Notes: generated by a model from the letters alone, not told the origin. Positions 9,842 to 21,518 are shown, counted from the stretch's first letter. The stretch: 64,000 nt of DNA from an uncultured Paracoccaceae bacterium (GCA_937872465.1 CALMSR010000057.1:42621-106620); one strand, 5' to 3'. Numbers and translations are program-made.

Positions 9842-10741
9842 TCAGCCCCCCCGGGCGGCCTCGCCCGGAATCAGCGCGTTGCGCATCCATTCGACGATGA
9901 CCTCCGCCATGCGGTTGATGCGCGCCACCCGCGCATCGTCCTGATGGCGCACCAGGTAGAAGGCCCGCGTCAGCCGAATCTCCTCGGGCAGGACCACCTC
10001 GAGCTCGCCATGCTCCCGCGCGACGAAATCCGGCAGGATGCAGAGGCCGCAGCCGCGAAGGCACCAGCTGAGCTGCATGATGAGGCTGTTGGAGGTCAGC
10101 GCCGGTTCGCTCTCGCGGCCGAGCAGGGCGTAATAGTCGAGCTCCTTGTCGAAGATCATGTCCGAAATGAAGCCGATGCCGCGAACCCCGCGCAGATCCT
10201 CGAGCCCCCTGACCGGCGCCGCCGCCGCGACCACGTCCGAGCGCGCATAGAGATGGAGCCGGTAATCGGCGATCTTGCGCACCGTCAGCCGCCCCGCGCT
10301 CGGCGGCGACAGCGTGATCGCCAGATCGGCCTCGCGCTTGGAGAGCGAGAACATCCGCGGCAAGGCGACGGCCTGCACCTGCAGATTCGGGTTGTCGCGG
10401 CTCAGCGCCTCGCAGGCATCGACCAGCAGATAGTTGGAGACGCCGTCCGGCGCGCCGATGCGCACGATGCCCGAAAGGCTGTCCGCCCGGCCGCCGATCT
10501 CCTCGCTCGCGGCCGAGGCCTGGGCCTCCATCGCCTGGGCATGGACGAGCAGGCTGCGCCCCGCCTCGGTCATGGCATAGCCCTGGGGCGAGCGGTCGAA
10601 GAGCCTGGCGCCGAGCGCCTCCTCCAGCGCGGTGATCCGCCGCCCCACCGTCGCGGGATCGAGCCCCAGGCTGCGGCCGGCAGCGAGCAACCGGCTCTGG
10701 CGGGCGACCGCCAGAAAGACCCGAAGATCATCCCATTTCAT
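9842..10741 (-). CDS. LysR-family transcriptional regulator, divergent from mmsA
   Basis: The 299-residue protein has an N-terminal winged helix-turn-helix (MKWDDLRVFLAVARQSRLLAAGRSLGLDPATVGRRI, residues 1-36) and a LysR effector-binding domain. The start at 10741 is set by the conserved N-terminus; the frame remains open upstream by chance. It lies head-to-head with the valine-catabolic operon across 227 bp, so it probably controls that operon in response to a pathway intermediate. This is inference from position. Better-known mms operons use an AraC-type regulator (MmsR). Confidence 0.9.
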   Translation of the reverse strand: MKWDDLRVFLAVARQSRLLAAGRSLGLDPATVGRRITALEEALGARLFDRSPQGYAMTEAGRSLLVHAQAMEAQASAASEEIGGRADSLSGIVRIGAPDGVSNYLLVDACEALSRDNPNLQVQAVALPRMFSLSKREADLAITLSPPSAGRLTVRKIADYRLHLYARSDVVAAAAPVRGLEDLRGVRGIGFISDMIFDKELDYYALLGRESEPALTSNSLIMQLSWCLRGCGLCILPDFVAREHGELEVVLPEEIRLTRAFYLVRHQDDARVARINRMAEVIVEWMRNALIPGEAARGG

Positions 10742-10875
10742 CGCGCTCTTCTGCAAACGGCACCTTTCCGCGGACATTCCCGGACTGGCGGCCCGGATGA
10801 CCGCGCCCCTTCCGTCGAACCGGGATCCCCGATGCAGAAATCGGCCGGTGCGCCCGGCATTCCTGCCATCACGCC

Positions 10876-10887
10876 TGCAATAATGCA
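10876..10887. promoter_or_regulatory. Candidate LysR-type binding site upstream of mmsA
   Basis: The intergenic region between the LysR gene and mmsA is G+C-rich except for a patch carrying TGCA-ATAA-TGCA, an inverted repeat whose outer bases follow the T-N11-A rule of LysR boxes less one base. It lies 82 bp upstream of the mmsA start, a usual place for an activator site. Low confidence. Confidence 0.3.
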
Positions 10888-10968
10888 AAACGTTTCTCGG
10901 GCAATTTCCGCCTTCACTGCCCGGAGATTCCCGCTAGGCTGCTCCCGGCACAAAGTTGGGGGCGAGCG

Positions 10969-12468
10969 ATGCAGGATCTCTGTCACTTCATCAACGGGGC
11001 GCGCGTGGCCGGAGCCTCGGGCCGGTTCGCGGAGGTCTTCAACCCGGCGACGGGCGAGGTCCAGGCCCGCGTGCCGCTCGCCTCGGCCGCCGAGCTCGAG
11101 CTCGCCGTGCAGGGCGCGATGGCGGCGCAGCCGAAATGGGCCGCGACCAATCCGCAGCGCCGCGCGCGGGTGATGATGAAGTTCGTCGATCTGCTGAACC
11201 GCGACCTCGACAAGCTCGCCGAGGCGCTCTCGCGCGAGCATGGCAAGACCCTGCCGGATGCCAGGGGCGACGTGATTCGCGGGCTCGAGGTCGCCGAATT
11301 CTGCATCGGCGCGCCGCATCTCCTGAAGGGCGAATACACCGATGGCGCCGGGCCGGCGATCGACATGTTCTCGATGCGCCAGCCGCTCGGGGTCGTGGCC
11401 GGGATCACGCCCTTCAACTTCCCCGCGATGATCCCGATGTGGAAGATGTGCCCGGCGATCGCCTGCGGCAACGCCTTCATCCTCAAGCCCTCCGAGCGCG
11501 ATCCCTCCGTGCCGCTGATGCTCGCCGAGCTGATGCAGGAGGCGGGCCTGCCCGACGGGGTCCTCCAGGTGGTGAACGGCGACAAGGAGGCCGTGGACGC
11601 CATCCTCGACCATCCCGACATCGCCGCGGTCGGCTTCGTCGGCTCGACGCCGATCGCCGAATACATCTACGCCCGCGCCACCGCGCATGGAAAGCGCGCG
11701 CAATGCTTCGGCGGTGCCAAGAACCACATGATCGTGATGCCCGACGCCGACCTCGACCAGGCGGTCGACGCGCTCGTCGGCGCCGGTTACGGCGCCGCCG
11801 GCGAGCGCTGCATGGCGATCTCCGTCGCCGTGCCCGTCGGCGACAGGACCGCCGACGCGCTGATCGAGCGGCTGATCCCGCGGGTCGAATCGCTCAAGAT
11901 CGGCCCCTATACCGCCGGCGACGACGTGGATTTCGGCCCCGTGGTCACCCGCGCCGCGCAGGATCGCATCCTCGGCCTCGTGGACAGCGGCGTCAGCCAG
12001 GGCGCCGAACTCAAGGTCGACGGCCGCGGCTTCAGGATGCAGGGCTACGAGAACGGCTTCTTCGTCGGCGCCTGCCTCTTCGACCGGGTCACGCCGGAGA
12101 TGGACATCTACAGGGAGGAGATCTTCGGCCCCGTGCTCTCCACCGTGCGTGCGGGCAGCTATGCCGAGGCGCTCGATCTCACCATGCGGAACCCCTTTGG
12201 CAACGGCACGGCGATCTTCACCCGCGACGGGGACACGGCGCGCGACTTCGCGAGCCGCGTCAACGTCGGCATGATCGGGATCAACGTGCCGATTCCGGTG
12301 CCGCTCGCCTATCACACCTTCGGCGGCTGGAAGAAATCCGGCTTCGGCGACCTCAACCAGCACGGGCCGGACGCCTTCCGCTTCTACACCCGGACCAAGA
12401 CGGTCACGGCGCGCTGGCCCTCGGGCATCAAGGAGGGCGCGGCCTTCTCGATCCCGACGATGGAGTGA
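10969..12468 (+). CDS. mmsA: CoA-acylating methylmalonate-semialdehyde dehydrogenase
   Basis: The 499-residue protein belongs to the aldehyde dehydrogenase superfamily. FNPATGEV lies near the N-terminus, GITPFNFPAMIPMWK gives the NAD-binding region, FVGSTPIAEYI follows, and the catalytic cysteine is C281 in GAAGERCMAIS. The GERC context and the length are those of MmsA/IolA enzymes, which convert methylmalonate semialdehyde to propionyl-CoA in valine and inositol catabolism. The gene heads an operon with an HIBYL-CoA hydrolase and mmsB. GGGGGCGAG precedes the ATG. Confidence 0.95.
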   Translation: MQDLCHFINGARVAGASGRFAEVFNPATGEVQARVPLASAAELELAVQGAMAAQPKWAATNPQRRARVMMKFVDLLNRDLDKLAEALSREHGKTLPDARGDVIRGLEVAEFCIGAPHLLKGEYTDGAGPAIDMFSMRQPLGVVAGITPFNFPAMIPMWKMCPAIACGNAFILKPSERDPSVPLMLAELMQEAGLPDGVLQVVNGDKEAVDAILDHPDIAAVGFVGSTPIAEYIYARATAHGKRAQCFGGAKNHMIVMPDADLDQAVDALVGAGYGAAGERCMAISVAVPVGDRTADALIERLIPRVESLKIGPYTAGDDVDFGPVVTRAAQDRILGLVDSGVSQGAELKVDGRGFRMQGYENGFFVGACLFDRVTPEMDIYREEIFGPVLSTVRAGSYAEALDLTMRNPFGNGTAIFTRDGDTARDFASRVNVGMIGINVPIPVPLAYHTFGGWKKSGFGDLNQHGPDAFRFYTRTKTVTARWPSGIKEGAAFSIPTME

Positions 12469-12474
12469 CGCGGA

Positions 12475-12579
12475 ATGGCGCGGCGGCCCGGGATATTGCC
12501 GACCGAGATTCCGGGCCTGTCGCCGCCGATCCTGTTCGCGCCCGTGGCCGGCGCCGCGGCGGTCGCCTGGTGCCGATGA
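12475..12579 (+). CDS. Possible 34-residue ORF coupled to the hydrolase gene
   Basis: An ATG six bases after the mmsA stop opens a 34-codon frame (MARRPGILPTEIPG, then a hydrophobic stretch PPILFAPVAGAAAVAW, ending CR). Its stop overlaps the next ATG as ATGA, the arrangement of a coupled gene. No family is recognised and the upstream ribosome site is weak. It could be a coupling leader, or simply chance in a 107-bp gap. Confidence 0.25.
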   Translation: MARRPGILPTEIPGLSPPILFAPVAGAAAVAWCR

Positions 12580-13613
12580 GCGACATCGTCATCCGCGTCG
12601 AGGGCCGTGTCGGCCGGCTCACCCTGAACCGGCCCGAGGCGTTGAACGCGCTCAGCTACGAGATGGTGCGCGCCATCGAGGATGCGCTGGACCGGTGGCG
12701 CGAGGATCCTGCCGTGCGGCTCGTGCTGATCGACGGCGCGGGCGAGCGCGCCTTTTCGGCCGGCGGCGACATCCGGCAGATCTACCGGACCGGCCGGCAG
12801 GGGGATTTCTTCTTCGCGCGCCGCTTCTGGGCCGACGAATACCGCCTGAACGCCCGCATCGCCCGCTACCCCAAGCCCTATGTCGCGCTGACGCACGGGC
12901 TCGTCATGGGCGGCGGCGTCGGCGTCTCGGTGCATGGCAGCCACCGGGTCGTCTGCGAGAGCTCGCGCATCGCCATGCCCGAATGCGCCATCGGCCTGGT
13001 GCCGGACGTGGGCGGCAGCGCGCTCCTGGCCGAGGCGCCGGGCCATCTGGGGGAGTTTCTCGGGCTCACTGGCCATCGCATGGGACCGGGCGACGCGATC
13101 CGGGCGGGATTCGCCGACCATTTCGTGCCTGCGGCGCGCTGGCGGGCGCTCGTCGCCGACCTTCAGGAAACGGCGGATGCGGATATCGTGGATCGCCATG
13201 CGGAGCCCCCGCCCGCCGCGGAGCTCGCTTCCGTCCAGCCCGCCATCGACGAGGTCTTCGCGGCCCCTGATCTCGCAACATTGGCCGCGCGCCTGGAGGT
13301 GAGCGACTGGGGCATGCAGATCTTGAAGGGGCTCGTGGGATTCTCGCCGCTCGCCATGGCCGTGACGCTCGAGCTCATCCGCACGGCTCGGCGCGAGCCC
13401 GGCCTGGAGGCGGCGCTCGCGCGCGAATACCGCGCCGTCTGGCGCGCGATCAGCGACGGCGACCTGCTGGAGGGAATACGCGCGCAGGTGATCGACAAGG
13501 ACCGCGCGCCGCAGTGGCGCCACGCGCTCGACGGCGTGCGCCGGGAGGAGGTCGAGGCCATGCTCGCGCCGCTCGGCGCCGACGAGCTCGACATCGCGCG
13601 CGGCCCCGGCTGA
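12576..13613 (+). CDS. 3-hydroxyisobutyryl-CoA hydrolase (enoyl-CoA hydratase/isomerase family)
   Basis: The 345-residue protein is crotonase-fold: RLTLNRPEALNALSYEM, the oxyanion-hole segments AFSAGGDI and HGLVMGGGVGVS, and MPECAIGLVPDVGG. The length is well above the 260 residues of ordinary hydratases and fits HIBYL-CoA hydrolases, which release 3-hydroxyisobutyrate in valine breakdown. The context, between mmsA and mmsB, agrees. The start overlaps a tiny upstream ORF by 4 nt. No isobutyryl-CoA dehydrogenase gene is present in the operon. Confidence 0.9.
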   Translation: MSDIVIRVEGRVGRLTLNRPEALNALSYEMVRAIEDALDRWREDPAVRLVLIDGAGERAFSAGGDIRQIYRTGRQGDFFFARRFWADEYRLNARIARYPKPYVALTHGLVMGGGVGVSVHGSHRVVCESSRIAMPECAIGLVPDVGGSALLAEAPGHLGEFLGLTGHRMGPGDAIRAGFADHFVPAARWRALVADLQETADADIVDRHAEPPPAAELASVQPAIDEVFAAPDLATLAARLEVSDWGMQILKGLVGFSPLAMAVTLELIRTARREPGLEAALAREYRAVWRAISDGDLLEGIRAQVIDKDRAPQWRHALDGVRREEVEAMLAPLGADELDIARGPG

Positions 13614-13636
13614 GCCGCAGGACGGAGGATCCAGGG

Positions 13637-14509
13637 ATGCAGATCGGTTTCATCGGACTGGGCAAGATGGGTGGCCCCATGGCGCGGAATCTCGCCGCGG
13701 CGGGTCATAGGGTGACCGGCTTCGACGCGGCGGGCGTGCGGATCGACGGTGTCGCCCCCGCCGCAGGCGCCGCGGAGGCCGCGCGCGGGCGCGACGCGGT
13801 GATCACCATGCTGCCCAACGGGGCGATCCTGCGCGACGTCTATGCCGAGATCGTGCCCGCCGGGCGCCCGGGTTCAGTCTTCGTGGATTGCTCCACCGTC
13901 GATGTGGAGAGCGCCCGCGCCGCCGCCGCCGAGGCGGAGGCGGCCAAGCTGCTCGCCGTCGATGCCCCAGTGTCCGGCGGCACCGGCGGGGCGGCTTCGG
14001 GAAGCCTCACCTTCATGGCCGGTGGCTCGCCGGCGGCCTTCGAGAAGGCCCGCCCGCTCTTCGAGATCATGGGCGCGCGGGCGGTGCATTGCGGCGGCCC
14101 CGGATCCGGTCAGGCGGCGAAGATCTGCAACAACATGATCCTCGGCATCTCGATGATCGGGGTCTGCGAGGCCTTCGCGCTCGCCGGCAAGCTCGGGCTC
14201 GACCCGCATTCGCTCTTCGACGTCGTTTCGAGCTCCTCGGGGTCCTGCTGGTCGGTGAATACCTATTGTCCGGTGCCCGGCGTCGGTCCGAACTCGCCCG
14301 CCGATCATGGCTACCGCCCGGGATTCGCCGCGACGCTGATGCTCAAGGATCTCGATCTGAGCCAGCAGGCGGCGGCGGCCGCCGACGCATCGACGCCGCT
14401 CGGGGCGCATGCCGCCGCCCTCTATTCCGAATTCGTGGCAGAGGACCGGGAGGGCCTCGATTTCTCGGCGATCCTGCCCTGGCTTGCCGCGCGCAGGCGC
14501 GAGCCCTGA
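13637..14509 (+). CDS. mmsB: 3-hydroxyisobutyrate dehydrogenase
   Basis: The 290-residue protein has an N-terminal Rossmann motif GFIGLGKMGGPMARNL, the substrate-binding DAPVSGGTGGAASGSLTFMAGG segment and the catalytic lysine in GSGQAAKICNN. It oxidises 3-hydroxyisobutyrate to methylmalonate semialdehyde with NAD, feeding MmsA encoded upstream. It lies 23 nt after the hydrolase stop, with GGAGGATCCAGGG before the ATG. It is the last gene of the valine-degradation operon and converges with a 28-residue ORF. Confidence 0.96.
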   Translation: MQIGFIGLGKMGGPMARNLAAAGHRVTGFDAAGVRIDGVAPAAGAAEAARGRDAVITMLPNGAILRDVYAEIVPAGRPGSVFVDCSTVDVESARAAAAEAEAAKLLAVDAPVSGGTGGAASGSLTFMAGGSPAAFEKARPLFEIMGARAVHCGGPGSGQAAKICNNMILGISMIGVCEAFALAGKLGLDPHSLFDVVSSSSGSCWSVNTYCPVPGVGPNSPADHGYRPGFAATLMLKDLDLSQQAAAAADASTPLGAHAAALYSEFVAEDREGLDFSAILPWLAARRREP

Positions 14510-14531
14510 GTCGCCGGCCCGACGGCGGCGA

Positions 14532-14618
14532 TCAGTTGAAGTTGAAGGCGACGACCATGATGCCGCCGGCGACCGTCGAGATTGTCGCCAGCGTCAGAAT
14601 GAAGTTCCAGCGTTCCAC
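14532..14618 (-). CDS. 28-residue single-pass membrane protein
   Basis: A GTG codon preceded by AGGGAGAG at a good distance opens a frame encoding VERWNFILTL, then ATISTVAGGI, then MVVAFNFN and a TGA. Residues 6-25 form one clean transmembrane helix flanked by an N-terminal charged pair and a short polar tail. It is too short for ordinary gene callers. The function is unknown; comparable mini-proteins are subunits or regulators of membrane complexes. The 300-bp gap upstream could hold its promoter, shared with the EF-G paralogue. Confidence 0.5.
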   Translation of the reverse strand: MERWNFILTLATISTVAGGIMVVAFNFN

Positions 14619-14918
14619 ACGCGCTCTCCCTGCCCTTCCGGCGCAATCGAAGATCCGCGCCCCCTCGCGACATCCTTTCGCACACCCGCCGGGCAGAGAG
14701 AAGGTCTACGCGCCATCCGATAACCCGGTCGGCGGGATCCCGCGCCCGGCGTCACTGTCCCGCCCGGCGGCCACCGCCCGGCAGCGGAACCGCCAAGGAT
14801 GGAAGAATGAGCTCCGAATGCGATGGCCCTGGGCCGGTGGCTCGGGCGGCTGGAAATCCCTCCGCCGACAGGTCATGATCGAACCGACGCAGACAAGCCG
14901 GCTTGGGGGAGGATAGTG
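14619..14918. other. Intergenic region before the EF-G paralogue
   Basis: This 300-bp divergent space lies between the 28-residue ORF and the EF-G-like gene. No ORF with coding-like character was found. It ends in GGGGGAGGATAGTG, a strong ribosome binding site for the gene at 14919. No convincing sigma-70 promoter was seen by eye. Confidence 0.5.
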
Positions 14919-16871
14919 ATGACCCGGACGATCGCGGTGCTCGGTGCTTCGAATACCGGCAAGTCGACGCTGGTCGACCGGATGTGCGAACGGGAGGGCC
15001 AGCCGCAGCCCGCCGCCGGCCCCGGCGAGATGCGCGTCGCCAGCTTCACCCATCTCGGCGACGCGTGGCAGGCGATCGACACGCCGGGCTCCATCGAGTT
15101 CCTGCACGTGGCCAGCGACGCGCTGCTGGCCGCCGATGCCGCCGTCGTCTGCGTGGCGCCGGAGCCCGGGGGCGCCGTGCTCGCCGCGCCCTATCTCCGG
15201 GCGGTCGAGCGCGCCGGCACGCCGTCGATCATCTTCATCAACCGGATCGACGAGGCCACCGGCCGGGTGCGCGACATCGTCGCGGCGCTGCAGGAATACG
15301 TGGCGCATCCGATCCTCCTGCGCCAGATCCCGATCCGCGACGCCGATCACGTCGTCGGCGCGGTCGATCTGGTCTCCGAACGCGCGTGGGAATACCGCGA
15401 GGGCGCCCCCTCCCAACTCGTCGAGATCCCCGCAGGCATGATCGAGCGCGAGCATGCCGCCCGCGACGAATTGCTCGAGCATCTCGCGGATTTCGACGAT
15501 GCCCTGCTCGAGCAGCTGATCGAGGACCGCAGCCCGCCGAGCGAGGCGGTCTTCGCGCTCTGCGCCCGCGTGCTCGCGGAGAACCGGGTGATCGAGGCGC
15601 TGATCGGATCGGGAAGCCACGGCAACGGTATCATGCGCGTGCTCAAGGCCCTGCGCCACGAGGCGCCGGGACCTTCCGTGCTCCGGGAGCGGCTGCAGCT
15701 CCAGGCCGGCCTCGACGAGGCGCCGCCGGCGGTGATCTTTTCCGGGGCCTATCGCAAGCACATGGGCAAGACCCTGCTTCTGCGTGCGCTGGAGGATCTT
15801 CCCGCGACCCGCGCGCTGGGCGGCCGCGCCCCGGGCCAGATGAGCCCGGCCGATCCGCGCGACAGCCATCATCTCGACATGGTCCCGGCCGGCACGATCG
15901 TCATGACCGTCAAGGCCGACCACCTCGCGCCGGGCCGCATCGCCACCCAGGAGGCGCTCGTGCCCGCCCCGGCCTGGCGCGACGGGCAGGAGCCGGGCCT
16001 GCACCGCATCCTCGCGCCCAAGGCCGAGCGCGACAGCGTCAAGGTCTCGGGTGCGCTCGCCGTGCTCGCGGAAGGCGATTCCGGGCTCACGGTCACCCAG
16101 GATCCGGCCACCGGCGGCGCCCTGGTGGGCGCCCAGGGGCCGCTGCACCTGCGTGTGCTGCGCGCCCGGCTGCAGGAGGCCTTCGGGCTCGAGGTCGAGG
16201 AGGTCGTCCCGAGCCCCGCCTATCGCGAGACCATCGCCAAGACCTCCGAGATCGCCTATCGCCACAAGAAGCAGACCGGCGGCGCCGGCCAGTTCGCCGA
16301 TGTCAAGCTGGTGGTCGCGCCGGGGCAGCGCGGCACGGGCTTCGCCTTCAACGAGGTGGTCAAGGGCGGCGCGGTGCCGCGGAACTACATCCCCGCCGTC
16401 GAGGCCGGCGCCCAGGACGCCATGGCCCGCGGACCGCTCGGCTTCCCGGTGGTCGATGTCGCGGTGACGCTGACCGACGGGCTGCACCACCCGGTCGACA
16501 GTTCGGAGATGGCCTTCCGCATCGCCGGCCGCCGCGGCGTCGCGGACGCGCTCAAATCCGCCGGGCCGGTGCTGCTGCAGCCGATCTTCAAGGTGTCGAT
16601 CCACGCGCCCGCGCTCTTCACCGGTGCGCTCGGTCCCATCATCGCCTCGAACCACGGCCAGGTGCTCGGCTTCGAGGCCAATCCGGAGGCCAAGGGCTGG
16701 GAGATCTACCAGGCGATGATCCCCGGCGCCGCCCTGCCGGGCTTCGCGAACGACATCCGTGCCGCAACCCAGGGCGTCGGCCATTTCGAATCGGCCTTCG
16801 ACCATTACGAGGAGCTGCACGGCAAGGCGGCGGACCGGATCGTCAACGAGCACGCCGCCGAGCCCGCCTGA
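14919..16871 (+). CDS. Elongation factor G-like GTPase paralogue
   Basis: The 650-residue protein has a G domain with P-loop GASNTGKST at about residues 8-16, DTPG as G3 and NRID in place of the NKxD G4 motif. Domain II follows, then an EF-G domain IV (AYRETIAKTSEIAYRHKKQTGGAGQFADV) and a C-terminal domain V. It is shorter than canonical EF-G (about 700) and shows clear divergence in the G motifs, so it is a secondary EF-G-like factor, not the main translocase. Translocation, recycling or stress roles are possible. The ATG at 14919 has a strong GGGGAGG site. Confidence 0.88.
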   Translation: MTRTIAVLGASNTGKSTLVDRMCEREGQPQPAAGPGEMRVASFTHLGDAWQAIDTPGSIEFLHVASDALLAADAAVVCVAPEPGGAVLAAPYLRAVERAGTPSIIFINRIDEATGRVRDIVAALQEYVAHPILLRQIPIRDADHVVGAVDLVSERAWEYREGAPSQLVEIPAGMIEREHAARDELLEHLADFDDALLEQLIEDRSPPSEAVFALCARVLAENRVIEALIGSGSHGNGIMRVLKALRHEAPGPSVLRERLQLQAGLDEAPPAVIFSGAYRKHMGKTLLLRALEDLPATRALGGRAPGQMSPADPRDSHHLDMVPAGTIVMTVKADHLAPGRIATQEALVPAPAWRDGQEPGLHRILAPKAERDSVKVSGALAVLAEGDSGLTVTQDPATGGALVGAQGPLHLRVLRARLQEAFGLEVEEVVPSPAYRETIAKTSEIAYRHKKQTGGAGQFADVKLVVAPGQRGTGFAFNEVVKGGAVPRNYIPAVEAGAQDAMARGPLGFPVVDVAVTLTDGLHHPVDSSEMAFRIAGRRGVADALKSAGPVLLQPIFKVSIHAPALFTGALGPIIASNHGQVLGFEANPEAKGWEIYQAMIPGAALPGFANDIRAATQGVGHFESAFDHYEELHGKAADRIVNEHAAEPA

Positions 16872-16880
16872 GCAGGGGAG

Positions 16881-16912
16881 CGGCGGACCCGGTCCGAGAA
16901 CCGGAGCCGCCG
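16881..16912. terminator. Hairpin between convergent genes
   Basis: CGGCGG and CCGCCG enclose a second inverted pair, CCGGT and ACCGG, giving an extended GC-rich stem. It lies 10 bp after the EF-G-like stop and 25 bp from the symporter stop. No T-tract is present, so the terminator call is moderate. Confidence 0.4.
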
Positions 16913-16936
16913 GAGGGGCGTCGCGCGCCGGCCTGC

Positions 16937-18295
16937 CTATTCGGCCGGGTTGGGATGCGCGTGCGGATGGGGCGTATGCATCTCCTCGACGTGGATCTCG
17001 TCGCCGACGATCATGCCGGCATCCGGGTCCTCGTAGACGGAAAGGTCGAACTCCCCTTCGGTCTTGGCGACGATGGCGGTCACGACCGCGTCGCCGGTGA
17101 TGTTGACCGCGGTGCGGATCATGTCCATCAGCCGGTCGACGCCGATGATCAGCGCGATGCCCTCGATCGGCAGGCCGACCTGGGTCAGCACCATCGTCAG
17201 CATCACCAGCCCGACGCCCGGCACGCCCGCGGTGCCGATGGAGGCGAGCACCGCCATGGCGATCACCGTCAGATAGCCGCCGAGGCCGAGATCGATGCCG
17301 TAGACATTGGCGAGGAACACGGTCGCCACGCCCTGCATGATCGCGGTGCCGTCCATGTTGATCGTCGCGCCGAAGGGCACCGTGAACGAGGCTACCGAAT
17401 TGTTCGCCCCCATGCGTTCGGTGACGCAGCGCAGGGTCACCGGGATCGTCGCGTTGGAACTCGCCGTCGAGAAGGCGAAGATTTGCGCCGGGCGGATCTT
17501 GCGGATGAAGGTGATCGGGTTGAGCCCCGAGAACACCTTGAGGATGATCATCAGCGTGACGAAGAGATGCAGGAACAGCGCCCCCACCAGCGTCACGACA
17601 TAGGCCATCACCGGGATGAAGAGATCGATCCCCTGTTCGGCGAAGGTCTTGGCGATCAGGCAGAAGACGCCGTAGGGCGCGAAAGCCATGACGATGACGA
17701 CGACCTTCATCATCAGCTCGTTCATGTACTGGCAGCCCTCGTAGAAGCCTTCCGAGGCGTCGCCCAGCATGAGCGCGGCTATGCCGAGCACGATGGCGTA
17801 GAAGATGATCTGCAGCATGTCGCCATTGGCGAAGGCCGAGATCGGATTGGTCGGAATGATGCCGGCAAAGACATCCCAGACCGAGGGCGCCTCGGCGCCG
17901 GTCACGCCGGAGGTGTCGACCCCGGCCATGTCGAAGCCCTGGCCCGGCCCGATCAGGAGCGCGAGCGCGATGGCTACCGCGATGGCGATGGCGGTGGTGA
18001 AGATGTAGAGCGCCAGCGACTTGCCGCCGACCCGCCCCAGCACCCGGATGTCGCCGATCCCCATCACGCCGCAGAGCAGCGAGAATAGCACCAGCGGCAC
18101 GACCAGCATCTTGAGCGCGTTCACGAACATTGTGCCGATCATGGCGAAGAGGCCGCCGATGATATGGGTGTTGATGAACGCAGAATCGACCATGTTGAAG
18201 ACGACCCCGACGATCAGACCGAGCACCATCCCGGCCATCACCTTCGCCGTCAGGGACATCCCGCGTCCCGTTCCTCCGCTTGCTTCGCTCGCCAT
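16937..18295 (-). CDS. Dicarboxylate/amino acid:cation symporter (DAACS family)
   Basis: The 452-residue membrane protein has about eight transmembrane helices plus two re-entrant loops. The family motifs are present: SSNATIPVTL in the first hairpin and FGATINMDGTA in the following helix, with NITGDAVVTAIVAK near the end. It co-transports C4-dicarboxylates, glutamate or aspartate with Na+ or H+. The His-rich tail (HVEEMHTPHPHAHPNP) is unusual and may be cytoplasmic. The ATG at 18295 has GGAGG upstream. Confidence 0.93.
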   Translation of the reverse strand: MASEASGGTGRGMSLTAKVMAGMVLGLIVGVVFNMVDSAFINTHIIGGLFAMIGTMFVNALKMLVVPLVLFSLLCGVMGIGDIRVLGRVGGKSLALYIFTTAIAIAVAIALALLIGPGQGFDMAGVDTSGVTGAEAPSVWDVFAGIIPTNPISAFANGDMLQIIFYAIVLGIAALMLGDASEGFYEGCQYMNELMMKVVVIVMAFAPYGVFCLIAKTFAEQGIDLFIPVMAYVVTLVGALFLHLFVTLMIILKVFSGLNPITFIRKIRPAQIFAFSTASSNATIPVTLRCVTERMGANNSVASFTVPFGATINMDGTAIMQGVATVFLANVYGIDLGLGGYLTVIAMAVLASIGTAGVPGVGLVMLTMVLTQVGLPIEGIALIIGVDRLMDMIRTAVNITGDAVVTAIVAKTEGEFDLSVYEDPDAGMIVGDEIHVEEMHTPHPHAHPNPAE

Positions 18296-18555
18296 TTCGG
18301 CCTCCACCGTTGGTTCCCACTTGCGCGCATTGTGACAGATCCCGCGCGAAATTGACACCCTGAGCGAGTCCGAAAACGGTCCGGTCAATCGGCGCGCGAG
18401 CGCAGCGGCCCGAATCCGGCCATCAGGCACCGTGAGCATGGCCAGGAAGCTCGCGGCGCGGTGTGGCCGAAATCGGCGTACCGCCGCCGCGATAGCCGAT
18501 CCAGGCAGCCCTCGCGACGGCGGCGGGGGTCCGGACAAGGCCCCGAGGCCGCGGC

Positions 18556-21414
<2,859 letters not shown>

Positions 21415-21477
21415 GTCCCGCTCCCGCTGACGCGCTCTAGATAGCGTCTGTGCGCGAAGATGCGAGTCGGGATGTGA

Positions 21478-21492
21478 GAACAAAACGGGATC
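21478..21492. promoter_or_regulatory. SOS (LexA) box candidate upstream of uvrA
   Basis: GAAC, seven bases (AAAACGG), then GATC. Alphaproteobacterial LexA recognises GTTC/GAAC direct repeats with a 7-bp spacer, and a GATC half-site has been reported for Rhodobacter-type operators. It lies 63 bp upstream of the uvrA start, where repression would be effective. One deviation from the symmetric repeat keeps confidence moderate. Confidence 0.6.
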
Positions 21493-21518
21493 GACCGCAA
21501 GCGAAATCGCCCGGCGGA

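Noticed and set aside
10956..13613. 885-residue plus-strand frame over mmsA and the hydrolase
   Set aside because: The first two thirds are an out-of-frame shadow of mmsA; only the part from 12576 is a gene.
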